Positions 20,587 through 31,900 of a stretch of DNA of 47,993 nucleotides are shown here, one piece after another. Each line of letters opens with the position of its first letter. Position 1 is the first letter of the stretch. The notes under the pieces were generated by a model, which saw nothing but the letters and a program-made list of their open reading frames with translations, did no database searches and was not told the DNA's origin. The position numbers and the translations under genes are program-made. The stretch is from Hydnum rufescens UP504 (Eukaryota > Basidiomycota > Agaricomycetes > Cantharellales > Hydnaceae). The stretch covers positions 1 to 47,993 of the forward strand of contig MU129072.1 of the NCBI GenBank assembly GCA_014904985.1, in the 5' to 3' direction.

Positions 20587-23165
20587 CTATACAATTTCGT
20601 AGACCTCCCGAGCGCTTACCCATCTGAAGTATTCTGTGTCGTAAGTGCCGCGGGCTAGTAGCAATGTGGGGGAGACCAGGGGTGAGGTATGCGCAGCGGA
20701 GGCCAGCAATTTACGGATGACGCTGGTGGAGTCCAAAGGGACCGAGAAACCCAAAGGGGAGACGTAGGAGAGATGCTTACGAAGGAGGGCCTCTAAATCC
20801 ACAGCTTGGTTTCGCTGCGAGGCCGAGGACGTTGGCCCCAGAGCGCGGAATTGATGAATCCATTTGATAAGGAAGGCCGGTGAGAGTGCGTACCGCGACA
20901 TTAGTCGGGAGCTAGAGCCCTGCACCCTGGGTGGGAGGCTCGTCACTCCATGTAATAGAAGGATCAATTCTTCCTGCTGAAAGTGAGGGACGGGGTGCAA
21001 GGGATTCCCTTGGGGGTCCAAGGGGATTGGGAAGCTTTCAAGGCGTTCCCTGCCTCTCACTCGTATCCTCTGTATGACTTCGGCCTTAGCTCTAGGGCTG
21101 AACTCTTGCAGAGTGCCAGGAATCGCGCTGGGGTGTATCCCTGCGGCTGAGGGTTTGGCAGGGTATTGGAGAAATGCTGCTCTTTGGTTCTGAACCGCTA
21201 GGAGGGCCTGGTCCCGATCCTTGTAAGCAATAATAGTCGTTCGTAGGAGACAGAGCCACAAGTGTACGTAGGGGCTGTACTTCTCAAATAGTTCATGTTC
21301 CAGTTCGTCCTCAGACCCGAAATAGAGGAAAGGAGCGAGGTGTACTGGGAAAGTCCCTGCGCGCATGCATTCGTCGTCCCAATCGGCCTCGGTTCCAATG
21401 GTCGATGAGCCCAGCTCCACCCCCGACGGCAATGGGACCTCCTCCCGGGACTCCTGGGGTGCCGAAAAGTCTTCAAAGGGCGGGAGATTCACGTCCTCAG
21501 AAGATGGGGGATTCACATCTTCGAAGGACAGGGGATCCTCGGCCATAGGTGCGGCTGGGATCGGTGGAGGAGGAGGGCGTGGCATGTTCCGCGGGCCGAA
21601 GGGTATAAGGGATCTGCTTCAATACATTCTAGCAGGTCCGGTGGGGCCCCGTAAGGGCGGGTGTATGGGTCCACTAACCGCTGGCGCAGAGGGGCAGTGT
21701 GGAGGAAAGTGGGGAACGTCGGGGGAGCAATCCAGTTCCCTTGGTTTCGCTCAGCCCACCTCTTGCAGGTCTTGTAGTTTTCATGGAATAGCGGTAGTGG
21801 GGGTTCGTAGCGTTTCCGATCCGCAAGCTCTTTAAGGGAGACGGTCTCCTTCCCTAATGCCTCCTGCATCTCCCGGAGGACCGCCGTGGTATTAGGCTCC
21901 TTCGTGCTCGTCAGCCAGCGGATCATCCATGCCACATAGACCTCGTCCTTTTCTCCCCTGGGCCACCTGTAATTGGCTCCATGGAAGCGATGGTGGGGGC
22001 CCGGCGCTGGTGCTTCAGTGGCATGCCCTGGGTGTACCACCCAAACATCCATCGGTCTCAGTACCTCCTGTGTCATGATAGCCCGGCCCAATTCCCTATG
22101 GAATTGCACCCGCATCTTCTCCCACGTGAACCCTTTGCCGAACCGGTGCGAAGGGAAGTGCTCCTCAGCGTGGGCCCGGGCTCGTGCCCAGAGGGGTGAT
22201 TCTTCCACTGAGCCTCAAGGGAAGAGCTCCACGGGTGGCTGGGAGTTAGCCTCGTGGACGGTCCACACTGGCACTCCCAGCTCGGCTAGACTTTCACCGA
22301 TGAGCCTCAAGCACGCGTCGCTGACCCTGACCATTAGCCCCATTTGGCGTACCGTAGAGCGGAAGGTCAGGGGGTGAAACCGTCCCCGGTATAGCCTGAA
22401 ATACAGGAGGAATCGGATTCCCAAGGTTAGGAATCCCAGGCTGTCCATGAGTCGCCGGCACAGCTCCTGTGCAATTTGCGCGATCCTCCAAGGAGGGGCA
22501 GGCTGGATGGCCTGTCCCAGTAGAGTGAACCACGACTGTCCGAAGTGCCAATCGGGGTCCCGTGAAGAAGGTAAGGTAAGGGCGTTTTCCCTGACCGAGC
22601 TCTCGAGCTTCATCATGTTCGTTAGTACGATCGAACCTGACGTATGCAGGTATTGGACGCAGCCTGCAGCTAACGTGAAAAGATCAGGCCTGGGGCCGGT
22701 AGATGCGATGAGGTGTAAACGCGGGTCAAAGTCGAAGGAATGAAGATCGAGCGGGATACAGGCTCGGTGGATGGGGAAAGGGCTGCTTGTTGGGAGAAGC
22801 TGGGTTCTCATCGTCCAGTCGAACTTCCCCAAACGCCCCCATTCGTCCAAGTCCGCCCAGCTGTAGCCATACGGATCGCTGTGGTACGGCGGAAGTCCTT
22901 GCACTCTCAGGAGAGGGCCTGGGAGGTTAAGAGTGCGTATTTCGTAGTCGAAGAACCGGGCAGAATGTGGGAGGCTTGGGCTATCGCCTGGTCTTTGGGC
23001 AGGATTGTCCAGCCAATCCGCGTATTGCTCGTGGTCGTAATCGTCACGGTCGGTGTTCTTCCCCGGCATCGCATAGCAGCAACCCTCCCAAATTCCCAAG
23101 TGTTGTTGCGACTCCTGCTCAGATGACATAGTGGGGTTAGCTAGGATAGGTGAGCGTCGCCTCAT
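20587..23165 (-). pseudogene. Extra ORF (about 860 codons) downstream of Gypsy-C integrase, unknown function
   Basis: Begins 15 bp after the integrase stop (ATG at 23165; a later ATG gives MSSEQESQQHLG) and runs to 20587. One TGA interrupts it (near 22216, F-P-stop-G-S-V-E-E, in frame; CGA to TGA is likely) and one 1-bp frameshift lies near 21600, after which it resumes as MPRPPPPPIPAAP with an acidic repeat (SFEDVN, SSEDVN, PFEDF). No RT, protease or envelope signature: no signal peptide and no clear membrane anchor. The position is that of env in errantiviruses, but the sequence is proline- and tryptophan-rich and looks soluble. Tight spacing, same strand and LTR downstream argue that it belongs to the element. 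It could be a captured host gene. Confidence 0.6.
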
Positions 23166-23179
23166 TGTATACTCATGGC

Positions 23180-24489
23180 TTATATCTCCACTCCAGGATC
23201 TCCGCCTGCGGCTTTGCCAGGGCTCCCGGTGGCCACGTTTCCTTTGTATTCCCTTAGTCTTGAAAATGCGTTGTGGAGAGCACTTTCAGGTTCGAATGTG
23301 TCATGTTCAGGGCCGTACCCATTCCAATGCACTAGGTATTCCTTACGCCTCTGGCTAGCATTATAGCAATGTCCCACTATTTTTTCTATCTTGTACTCTT
23401 CCTCAGCTGCTAGTTCTCTTAAGTCGGGCAATTTCGTGCGCTCACTCTCGTCGGGGGCTCTGTAATATTTTGTCAAGTGCTGTATGTTAATGATGGGATG
23501 CAGCTTATATTCTGGTGGAATGTTTAAACGATAGACGACCGGGTTTATTTTTTCAGTGACCGTAAAAGGCCCTACGCGTCGCTGCAGGAGCTTGCATCCC
23601 GTGCCTTTAACATCCACCAGCTCTAATGAGTGAGGGTTGAGGAGGACCTCATCCCCTTCCTCAAATTCCTCTTCTCTTCTCTTCGCGTCGTACACTTGCG
23701 CTTGCCTGGCTTGCACTCGCACCAACACGTCTCTTGCCTTAGTTCGATGGACTTCCAACTCTTCAATGAAGGGTGTTGCAGCTGCGCTGTGAGTAAAGAG
23801 TCACTGTATCCCTCGCGGAACGGGGTCGATGGCTTGTGTGCCTGTGCGAGGGGAATAGCCCATCAATAGAAAGGCTGGCAAGTATCCCGTAGAGGAGTGG
23901 GGGGTGGAGTTATAGGCGGATGCCAGAGGTCCCAGCCACTGCGCCCAGTTTCCCCTATTACCTGCGACGTACGCTCTGAGCGCCACCTCCAGGGTATCGT
24001 TGGCTTTCTCTGTCTGCCCATCGGTTTGAGGGTGATGGGAAGTCGAGAGCAGGAGGTTTAGGTCCAGGTGTTTAGCTACTGAAGCCCAGAAGGCTTTGGC
24101 CCACCGCACATCCCTGTCAGTGATCATTCGTTTGGGTATGCCGTACTTGTAGACCACATGGTCGATGAATAATCTGGCGAAGCCTCCTGCTTCAGTGTCG
24201 AGACCGTAGGGATGTATTGTACGTATTTCATGAGCTTATCCATGATCACGAGTACTGTGTCGTGGCCTAATGATTTGGGAAGACCTGTGATAAGGTCTAG
24301 CGAGACGACTTCGAAAGGTAGTAATGGGATCGAGTGGGGCAGCAGCTTGCCGTTAGGCCCCTGCTTATCTGGCTTCATCTTCTGGCATATGTCGCAGGTT
24401 CTCGTGAACTGGACGATGTCGGCCCACATCCTGGCCAGTAAAATCGGGCGCTAGGCGGTGGTAGAGGCGGGACGAGCCCGCATGGGCGC
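23180..24489 (-). pseudogene. Gypsy-C integrase with C-terminal chromodomain, broken
   Basis: Starts at the Gypsy-A border with AHAGSSRLYHRLAPDF, then needs two 1-bp insertions to read as the usual YWPG...MWADI. CDICQKMK completes the zinc finger. The core has LDLITGLPKS, TDRDVRW and HHPQTDGQTEKAND, covering the catalytic D, D and E. A frameshift lies near 24175 and a TGA at 23801 (RGIQ-stop). The last piece holds DEVLLNP, the GPF motif (RVGPFTV) and a chromodomain (EEEYKIEKIVGH, YLVHWNGYG, DTFEPE) at about 23260-23400. The chromodomain would direct integration to histone-marked chromatin. The copy cannot make active integrase. Confidence 0.85.
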
Positions 24490-25848
24490 TGTAAGCAGGA
24501 AACTGTGGAAGAAACCAGCTACAGTCCGCGAAATGGAAACGAGGACAAAGAAGGGGGATCACGGGGCCAATCCGAACGTTAGGGTCCGAGGGAAGGAAGG
24601 GTCTTTGGACGGGTAGAATTGTCCTGTATAGACGGAGCCTATCCAGACAATAAATGAAGGGGTTGTTAAATCAGAGAATCACACTCTAGGTCCTCCTCTT
24701 GAGAGCCTATCAGAAGTGTGATTAGTGGGGGTTGAGTTTTGGAATTTACCCTGACACCAGCAGCAGTTCAACTAGCTTTTCAACTGGGGATGGGGGGAAA
24801 GACGATAGAAATTCGCATCTCCTGCACTTAATATACATCACAGAAAAATGCTATGGTAACCGGCGGAAAGATGGGATTAAGGCGAAAATGAGGAAAAAGA
24901 AATCAAGTCAAAAGCTTCAAAACTGAAGGAGATATTCAATTAACAAGTGAGAATGGGAGAATATGGCTTAACCAAGGTATTCCTCCTCTTCTACTGGACC
25001 AAATCCCCTGAGGAATGGTGGAACTGGTCGTCCTAGATGTACCCTCCATCGGGCATAGGGTGCCGGAACCATAATTGCCTTTAGTAATCAGAAAAGCGGA
25101 GGTAAAAGTGAAATGAGCCATGAGGAGACTAAATTACAGGAGGCCGAGTTCTAATCCGCTCGTTTTGCCCTTGGTACCGTTCGATGCGGATTTTCAGCGT
25201 CTTTCCAGGGGTGATCGTTTCGAACGAATCGGATCAAAACTGATGGAGTTATTCGCGAAATACTGAAGAATAGTGTGGAACATGAGGTAAAGTCGACCTG
25301 GAGGATGCAGTTCTCATCCGATAAACGTGTGTGTGGTACCGTTAGACAGGTATTAATCGTAGCTTTCTGGGCGCTGTCTTGCCGAGTCGATCCGATCGAA
25401 ATTGGTGGAGATATTCGCGAAATACTCCTTGAGAGTATTGGAATAGCCCCTATTCCACATGTGACAAGTCCGCGAGTCAAAGTGGGAGTCGTGTTACGTA
25501 ATACAAGGTCAAATACCGCCCTTGAGGCAATTGGATAAGCCGGTGGTGATACAATAGATGGACGAAAGTAAGCAAGTTGAATTGCTATAGCCTGGTTGAA
25601 CTGGCTTGGAGATAAGTACAAATTTGATGGCCTGTTGAAGTGCCAAGGACGGACAAATAATTGTCTCGTATATAGGGTGGAGGAAAAGTAAAAAGGGACC
25701 ACGGATCCTGGGATGTGAATCCATGCTATTTGACGGCCAGAGGAATAACGAGTGTGGATACGAGAGAAATGTAAGAATATGGATTCGTTTGAGGAGGTAA
25801 TTGGGCCCGGATGAGGTATGTACGTAATGGGATTTTATCCCTCCAACA
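24490..25848 (-). repeat. 3' LTR of Gypsy-A
   Basis: 1359 bp, matches 33801-35159. On the minus strand it is preceded by AGCTGGGGCCTAATA (polypurine region) and runs TGTTGGAGGG to CTGCTTACA. It contains a diverged tandem duplication of about 160 bp: GGTACCGTT and ATTCGCGAAATACT occur twice. Confidence 0.95.
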
Positions 25849-25924
25849 TATTAGGCCCCAGCTAAGTCGTGGTCCCTCGCGACAAGATAAAAGAATGTGT
25901 TTGGTATATAATTGGCCACGACTC

Positions 25925-28900
25925 CTATTTACGGCGTGTCTGTGTGGCCTGGCGATTGCCGGATCCAGATGGTTTGTTCGCGCTGTGTTCGGATCGTCCT
26001 CTCGTCTCGTCTCCATCCTTGCCTTTAAACACGAGCGGAGTGGTCCTAGGGTTCATGTCGATCACGGGCCGTTTCTTCTCCTTGGCCTTGCCGATGATGT
26101 TGATCAACTCCGCCATCCAGGGATTATCGTATGCGGCAAGGGGTACGATCGAGTTCCAATGCTGGAACACACTTCGGATCTCGACTTTAAGAGCTTTGAA
26201 TCTAGGATCCGATTCGTCTGCGTGGTCTGCGAGTACGGTAAGAGCTCCTCGGAACAGCTCGTTTATTGCGGCGAAATAGTCGTCTAACGAAAATGACTCG
26301 TTGTGTAGCCTCAACAGAACGTCCTTCAGCGCATACGCCGTGTCCGCAGCTTGGCGTTGTTGCACTTCAATTGCATCCAACCGCTTGTACATCCCGGATG
26401 TCGATTTCTTGAAATTGAACATCAAGTCCTCAGTGCGTCTCGAAATAGTGCTTGCGTCGTCCCGAATACGCTCGAATTCTCCGCGTAACGACTCGAATTC
26501 CCTTGCGTGCCTGTTCTGCATCTCGCGATACCCTCGTTCGTAAGTGCCCATCCGAGAAGATACCGTTTTGATATTCTTCATGACCTCATCAGACACGCTG
26601 ATAAAGACATTGCCACGGGGTGCAGTCGACTTGGCCAACTCTTTCCCTTTAGTAGCCGGATTGACGGGAGGAGGTGAGTCCGAAATATCCATGCTAATTT
26701 CGCCCATGTTGCGCCCTCCTTTCTTGTGCGAGCGATGCGAGTTTCGAACTGATGTCTCAATCGTCTCCATTGTCTCCGATTGATTTGTGGAAGGTGCAGG
26801 GCTACTCTGTCTCGACATAGTGTCCGATTCAGGTTGACGTCGTTTAGCCGTGTCCCTTGGTGGTGCTCGAGGTCGCCTATCGTCACGTCGATACGACTCA
26901 TCCCTTCTGTGTGGGATCTCGCGGTCTGCGTCCGATCTGGGCGAGTCTGGATAACGGGGGACGTAGCGGTCCATCATGTTGCAGGTGAAGGTGAGCGGCC
27001 CGACCTCGGTTAGTTCTTCGACCGGCATGATAATATGCTCCACTTGATTATTGCTAGTTTGATCATACTCATTTCCTACGGTGATGGTGCGCTGTTCTTG
27101 AAACTTGACGACCGTCATCATGCTAATCCTAATAAACTGGTTCAACGTCTTCATTCCGCCCACGACATGGGCATCTCTCGATCCCCACGGCAACCAGTTG
27201 AAGAGCCTCGGAGGGAACTTGATCCCTGAGGGGAATCGAGGTGGGTCGTACTGTGCATCCGGATTCTTGTGATAGAAACGCCACATTTCTTCGTCAGCCG
27301 CGACATCTGGGTCGGTTTCGTCTTCGAGTTTCGATTCTGGATCAAGGCCTAATGCACGTCGTTGCCAGGATTCGTACTTGGATGTCCAATATTTATCGAC
27401 TTCATCAGGATCAGCCAAATTCCAGGGCTGGGACCTTCGAGGTGGAATTCTCCTGTGGGATACGGCAGATACGTCCATTTCCTCCTCATCCTGATTCCAA
27501 ACCGGGGTTCTAACAACCGGCTCCTGATTGTCCCGAAAATGATAGAGCTTAAGTCTCTTCCATGCGATCGGTCTACGTAATACGATGCCGTCGGGTTGCT
27601 GAACGACGTATGCTCCAGATGGCCTGCGTTGTACGATGATGAAAGGTCCAAACCATTTGGCCACCCCCTTGGATCCGTGTTGATTATCCAGCGCTTCGTT
27701 GTACACAATTACCCATTCGCCGGGAGCATATTCACCGGCGGCCATTCGAGCTGCGTGCTTCTGGTTGAATGCGTCAGCCGCCCGTAATCGCGACTTCTCG
27801 TTTGCCAGAACTGCTTCTTCCAAGAGCTCTTCCTTTTTACTTAACTGTATAATCCTTAAAGCGAGGAGATCCTCCGTCGTCTGAACTGAAGGCCAGTCTA
27901 ACGAATGAAAGGTGCGATCCTTAACGTCGTACGGCATCAATGGGTGTTGACCATAAAGTAAGTAATACGGCGTGTATCCCGTGTTTCGCTTCACAGTAAC
28001 GCGGTCCGCCCAAATAGCATACCCTAGGTAATCCGGCCAATCGTAGATACGGATACCACGTATTTTCCAAAGCGCGCTGATCCAAACCGCATGGCCGCGT
28101 TCGGACTTCCCATTTGCTTGGGGATTGTAAGGTGAGATTCGTACGACTGGAACCTTGTATTTATCCATCAGCGTCTGAACTGCGCCTTTAAATTCGGACC
28201 CGTTATCGATCGTGAGCTGGAAAATGCACCCGTAACGACACATAACCTCGAAGAGGAAGTCTGCGACCTTGTCCGATGTGATATGTTTTAACTTGGTCGC
28301 TTCAAGGAAACCGGTGAGATTGTCGACCAAGTCAACTATATACTTATAGCCATGTTTGCCTTTAGGCATGTTGACGGAGTCCATATCGAACCGCCTGAGG
28401 ACCGACTTTGTATATTGAGGCTGGACAGGTATCTTGTTCCTATACGTCGATCGAATCTGACACTCATGGCATGTCTGACAGTACCGGGCTACGAAATTGT
28501 ACATATTCGGCCACCAGTAGGAGTCCCTTATCTTGCGAAACGTAGGATCGCGACCTCGATGTCCCGATTCGTCATGCGCATCCTTGCAAATCCTGGTTCG
28601 GATATCCATACTAAGAACAACCTGGAGAGGCGGTTTGTCCCCATTCCGTCGCCACAGCATGTTTTCCAATAAAAAGAAGTGCCTTGCTCGGTTGGCTATC
28701 TGTACCCGCCGTTTACGATCCTCCGGCAGCTTCAAGTTCGTTAGGTATGCGAGTAATTCGTCCCAATGTTCCGGAGAATCGTACTCATAGACCTTATGTT
28801 TATGATCTAGCTTTTCGGACAAAACCTTGTCATCGGGAACGATGGCCTCGCCTTCAAAGATCCCAACTAGCGTGTTTAACTCGAGGTCGTCCTTCTCGAT

Positions 28901-31900
28901 TACAATGGGAGCCGTCCATTCGACTTCCAGTGGATTACATTCCCCGGGTTGACGGTTTAATGCGGTATCGGGTGAGTCCTGTGTGTTATCTTCGTCGTCT
29001 ACGCTAATCTTTGGCATTTTCACCAACTTGATGCCTTCATCGGTCTCTGATTCATAGGCTGAGTCGCTCGAGTCATCTTCCGCCTGCCTCCGCCGTGAGA
29101 GACCATCTGGACCGCGATGTTTCGTTGCGCTCCTATGCAGGATTTCGAAATCAAACAGAAGTATGTACGCAATCCACCTGGTCATTGCTGCGTTCGGTAG
29201 CCCTGGATTATTAATCATTTTCCCGACATAGCTCGCGTCCAGAATCAAACGGAAGTGTAATCCATGAAGACGATATCGTTCTGCGGTCAGGGCTCGAAAT
29301 ACACCGTATAGTTCAAGCTTTGGCTGCGAGTAGCGGCTTTCTACATTGTTAAAGGTGAGTGAACCAAATATTATCGGATATTCGCCATCCTCGAGCTGTT
29401 GGCTAACTATCCAACCACATCCGATAGGCGATGAGTCCACGGCAATGGAGACTAATCCGAGATCAGTCGAACGTTGCGACTTCAAAGTGACCTCGCGCGC
29501 AAGGTCATAATCGATCGTCCTAATAGGAACTGCCGTAGAAGCGAGGTATTTCAACCTGTCCATGGCCTGTTGGGCATCCTGAGTCCAGCTGAATTCACTA
29601 GGTAACATCTTGCGAGTCAACAGGGTCAAAGGTTTCGCGATGATTGCGAAGTTCTCAATCCATCGACGGACGACACCCACAGTCCCAAGGAAACCGCGTA
29701 CGTCTGTCGAGTTCCTACAAGTCGGCCATTTACTTAACTTAGCGTTGATCTCATGGGATACGTGCGCTCCGTCCTTAGAAACTACCGCCCCCAGTAGAGC
29801 CAATCGAGGTGTCGCGATAACGGTTTTCTGACCTGCGATCGTCGCTCCGGATTCTTTAACGCGGGCCAATAGCTCTTGGAGCATCGTGGCAAACTCGAAT
29901 ACGAACAAACGGATATTTTTATTGTCAGGAATAGTACCTTGATTGTAATCTGAGCGCGGTCCCATTCCGGCGCAATCGTCTACAAAGACGTTCGCCCGGT
30001 CTGGGGCCATAGATCCTATCATATGTGATGTCGCCCGGCAAAATACTTGCATGGAATTGGTATAGCCTTGGGGTAGCCTTGTGAGTCTAAGCGGTCCAAG
30101 GCCATAGCCATGAAAGGTAGTCAAATCCCGAGACTTCTCGGCGAGTAAATAGCTATCATAGCCACTTTTCAAGTCGCAGATGCAGTAACATGTCCGGCCT
30201 GTGAACTGGTCGATCATTTCGTCGATTCTGGGTGGTAATCCGGCATCGCGAATCGTTACTCCGTTCAGAGGCTGTAAATCGTGAACAAGACGTAAGAGAC
30301 CGGATTTCTTCTCGACTGCGAAGATAGCGGAACGGTAGGAAGAGGCGGAACGCTCGTATTTTCCGCTGTCAAATTGTTCTTGTAAGAGCTTTAACACGTC
30401 GTCCATCCGTCCCAGAGGAATTCTGATATTCTTCTTCATCCATGGCTCGTGAGGTACGGTTGGCATCTCGTAAGGCGGAAAATAGTCCGTATTGAACGTT
30501 CCTCTCTCGTGTTCCTCGAAAGCAAAGGCTTCTTGATATAGGAGAATTAAGTACGCGAGTAGATCTACTTCTTCTGTAGATAGAAATCCAGCAGGAATCT
30601 TCCCTAGCATAAGAGACATGCGATCCTTCGTAATTCGATCCGTGTATTCAAGCTCGTCCCGTCTAACGGGTTTCGTCGGCAAGGGAGGCAGGTCTCCTAG
30701 TTTGAGTGGTTTGAAGACCAATGGTCGTGAATCCGGGTTGTATGACGCGACCGGGTGGACCTTGATACCGACGGGTTTGTATTTGCGATTACCGAATATG
30801 AATCTTGTGACGTTGTCCGATCCTTCGACTGCCTGGTGGTACGAATAACCATCCCGTATGAAGGTCTTGATAAATTGTTGTTCGAGGTCGCGTTCGCGGA
30901 TAACGTCCTGAGTGTGGAATCCTCGGTATAAAGCATCACGAACCGCGGGGGATGCCATAGCGTAAGCAAGTATCTCTGTAGGGCTGACACTAGGCCCCAG
31001 CTTTTTCGAGTCAACGTCCCCTCCAGATATAGTAGACGTGATACTTGAGAGGAACTCTGGTATGGAGTTCTGATTTGACGAGGTTATCTCGATAGAATTG
31101 ACAGCCGCAGTTCGGCGCTTGGCTAACTGAATCGGAAAGACGTTCCTTGGCGCCGACATGATAGGCAGGGTGACGCGGACTGAACGGCCTTGTCGATCTC
31201 CGTCTTGCCATACCTGTAGATTCATTCCTTCCCCGTGCGCGTACTCGATCCTTGCTGAGTAGGAAAATAGCCAAGGTTGGCCGAGGATGATGTCCTTCTG
31301 ACCGATATTATCGGACGTAATGAAGAAATTATGTGGGAGGGGTACTCCTCCGACCTGGATTGGAACGTCCCGACAAAGGCCTACGAGATTAACCTGGTGG
31401 CCCGAGACTCCACGAAGGATCCAGTCCTTGCCGGACGGATCCATAGGTAGCTCCAGTTTGACTTGTGTCGACTGGACCATCATGTTCAATTCACTACCGC
31501 TATCAATTAGCATGGTACAAGGCTGTCCCATTATCGTGCCTTGGATTTTTGCCGTTACCATCGCTAGGAAGGAGGGACGAAACGAAAAGTCCGAGTCTCT
31601 TACGTTGAACACGCGGTTGTGTTCTTTTTCGAGTTGTCGCCTGTAGTATTGTTCCGCTTGGCCTTCAGTGTCGAGCCCGCTATCGTCCGAAGTATAATTG
31701 TCCTCTGAGTCGTCGGATTCAAAGGCAACCACATTGATTTCTCGATCTAGCGGTTTCTTAGGCGGGCGATTGATTAGCGGCCGTTTAGGTGGTTTACCAG
31801 GTTTGAATTCCGTGGGCTCAGTAGGTGTCAGATTGTCAGATAGATCGCCCAGATCCTTAGAGGGAAGACCCAAAGATTGCTCAGGCGGAAAAGAAATCGG

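Larger units (their letters stand above)
19987..24489 (-). mobile_element. Gypsy-C: 3' half of a chromodomain Ty3/gypsy element (chromovirus)
   Basis: On the minus strand: the integrase zinc finger remnant next to 24489, integrase core, chromodomain, an extra long ORF, a purine tract (CAGGGGGCAC) and a 3' LTR at 19987-20536. Gag, protease, RT and RNase H are missing because Gypsy-A borders it at 24490. It is CpG-rich with only a few lesions (two 1-bp deletions in the zinc finger, one frameshift and one stop in integrase, one stop and one frameshift in the extra ORF), so it is fairly young. Its LTR is unlike the LTR of Gypsy-B on the other side of Gypsy-A, so the two flanks are not halves of one element. 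Confidence 0.75.
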
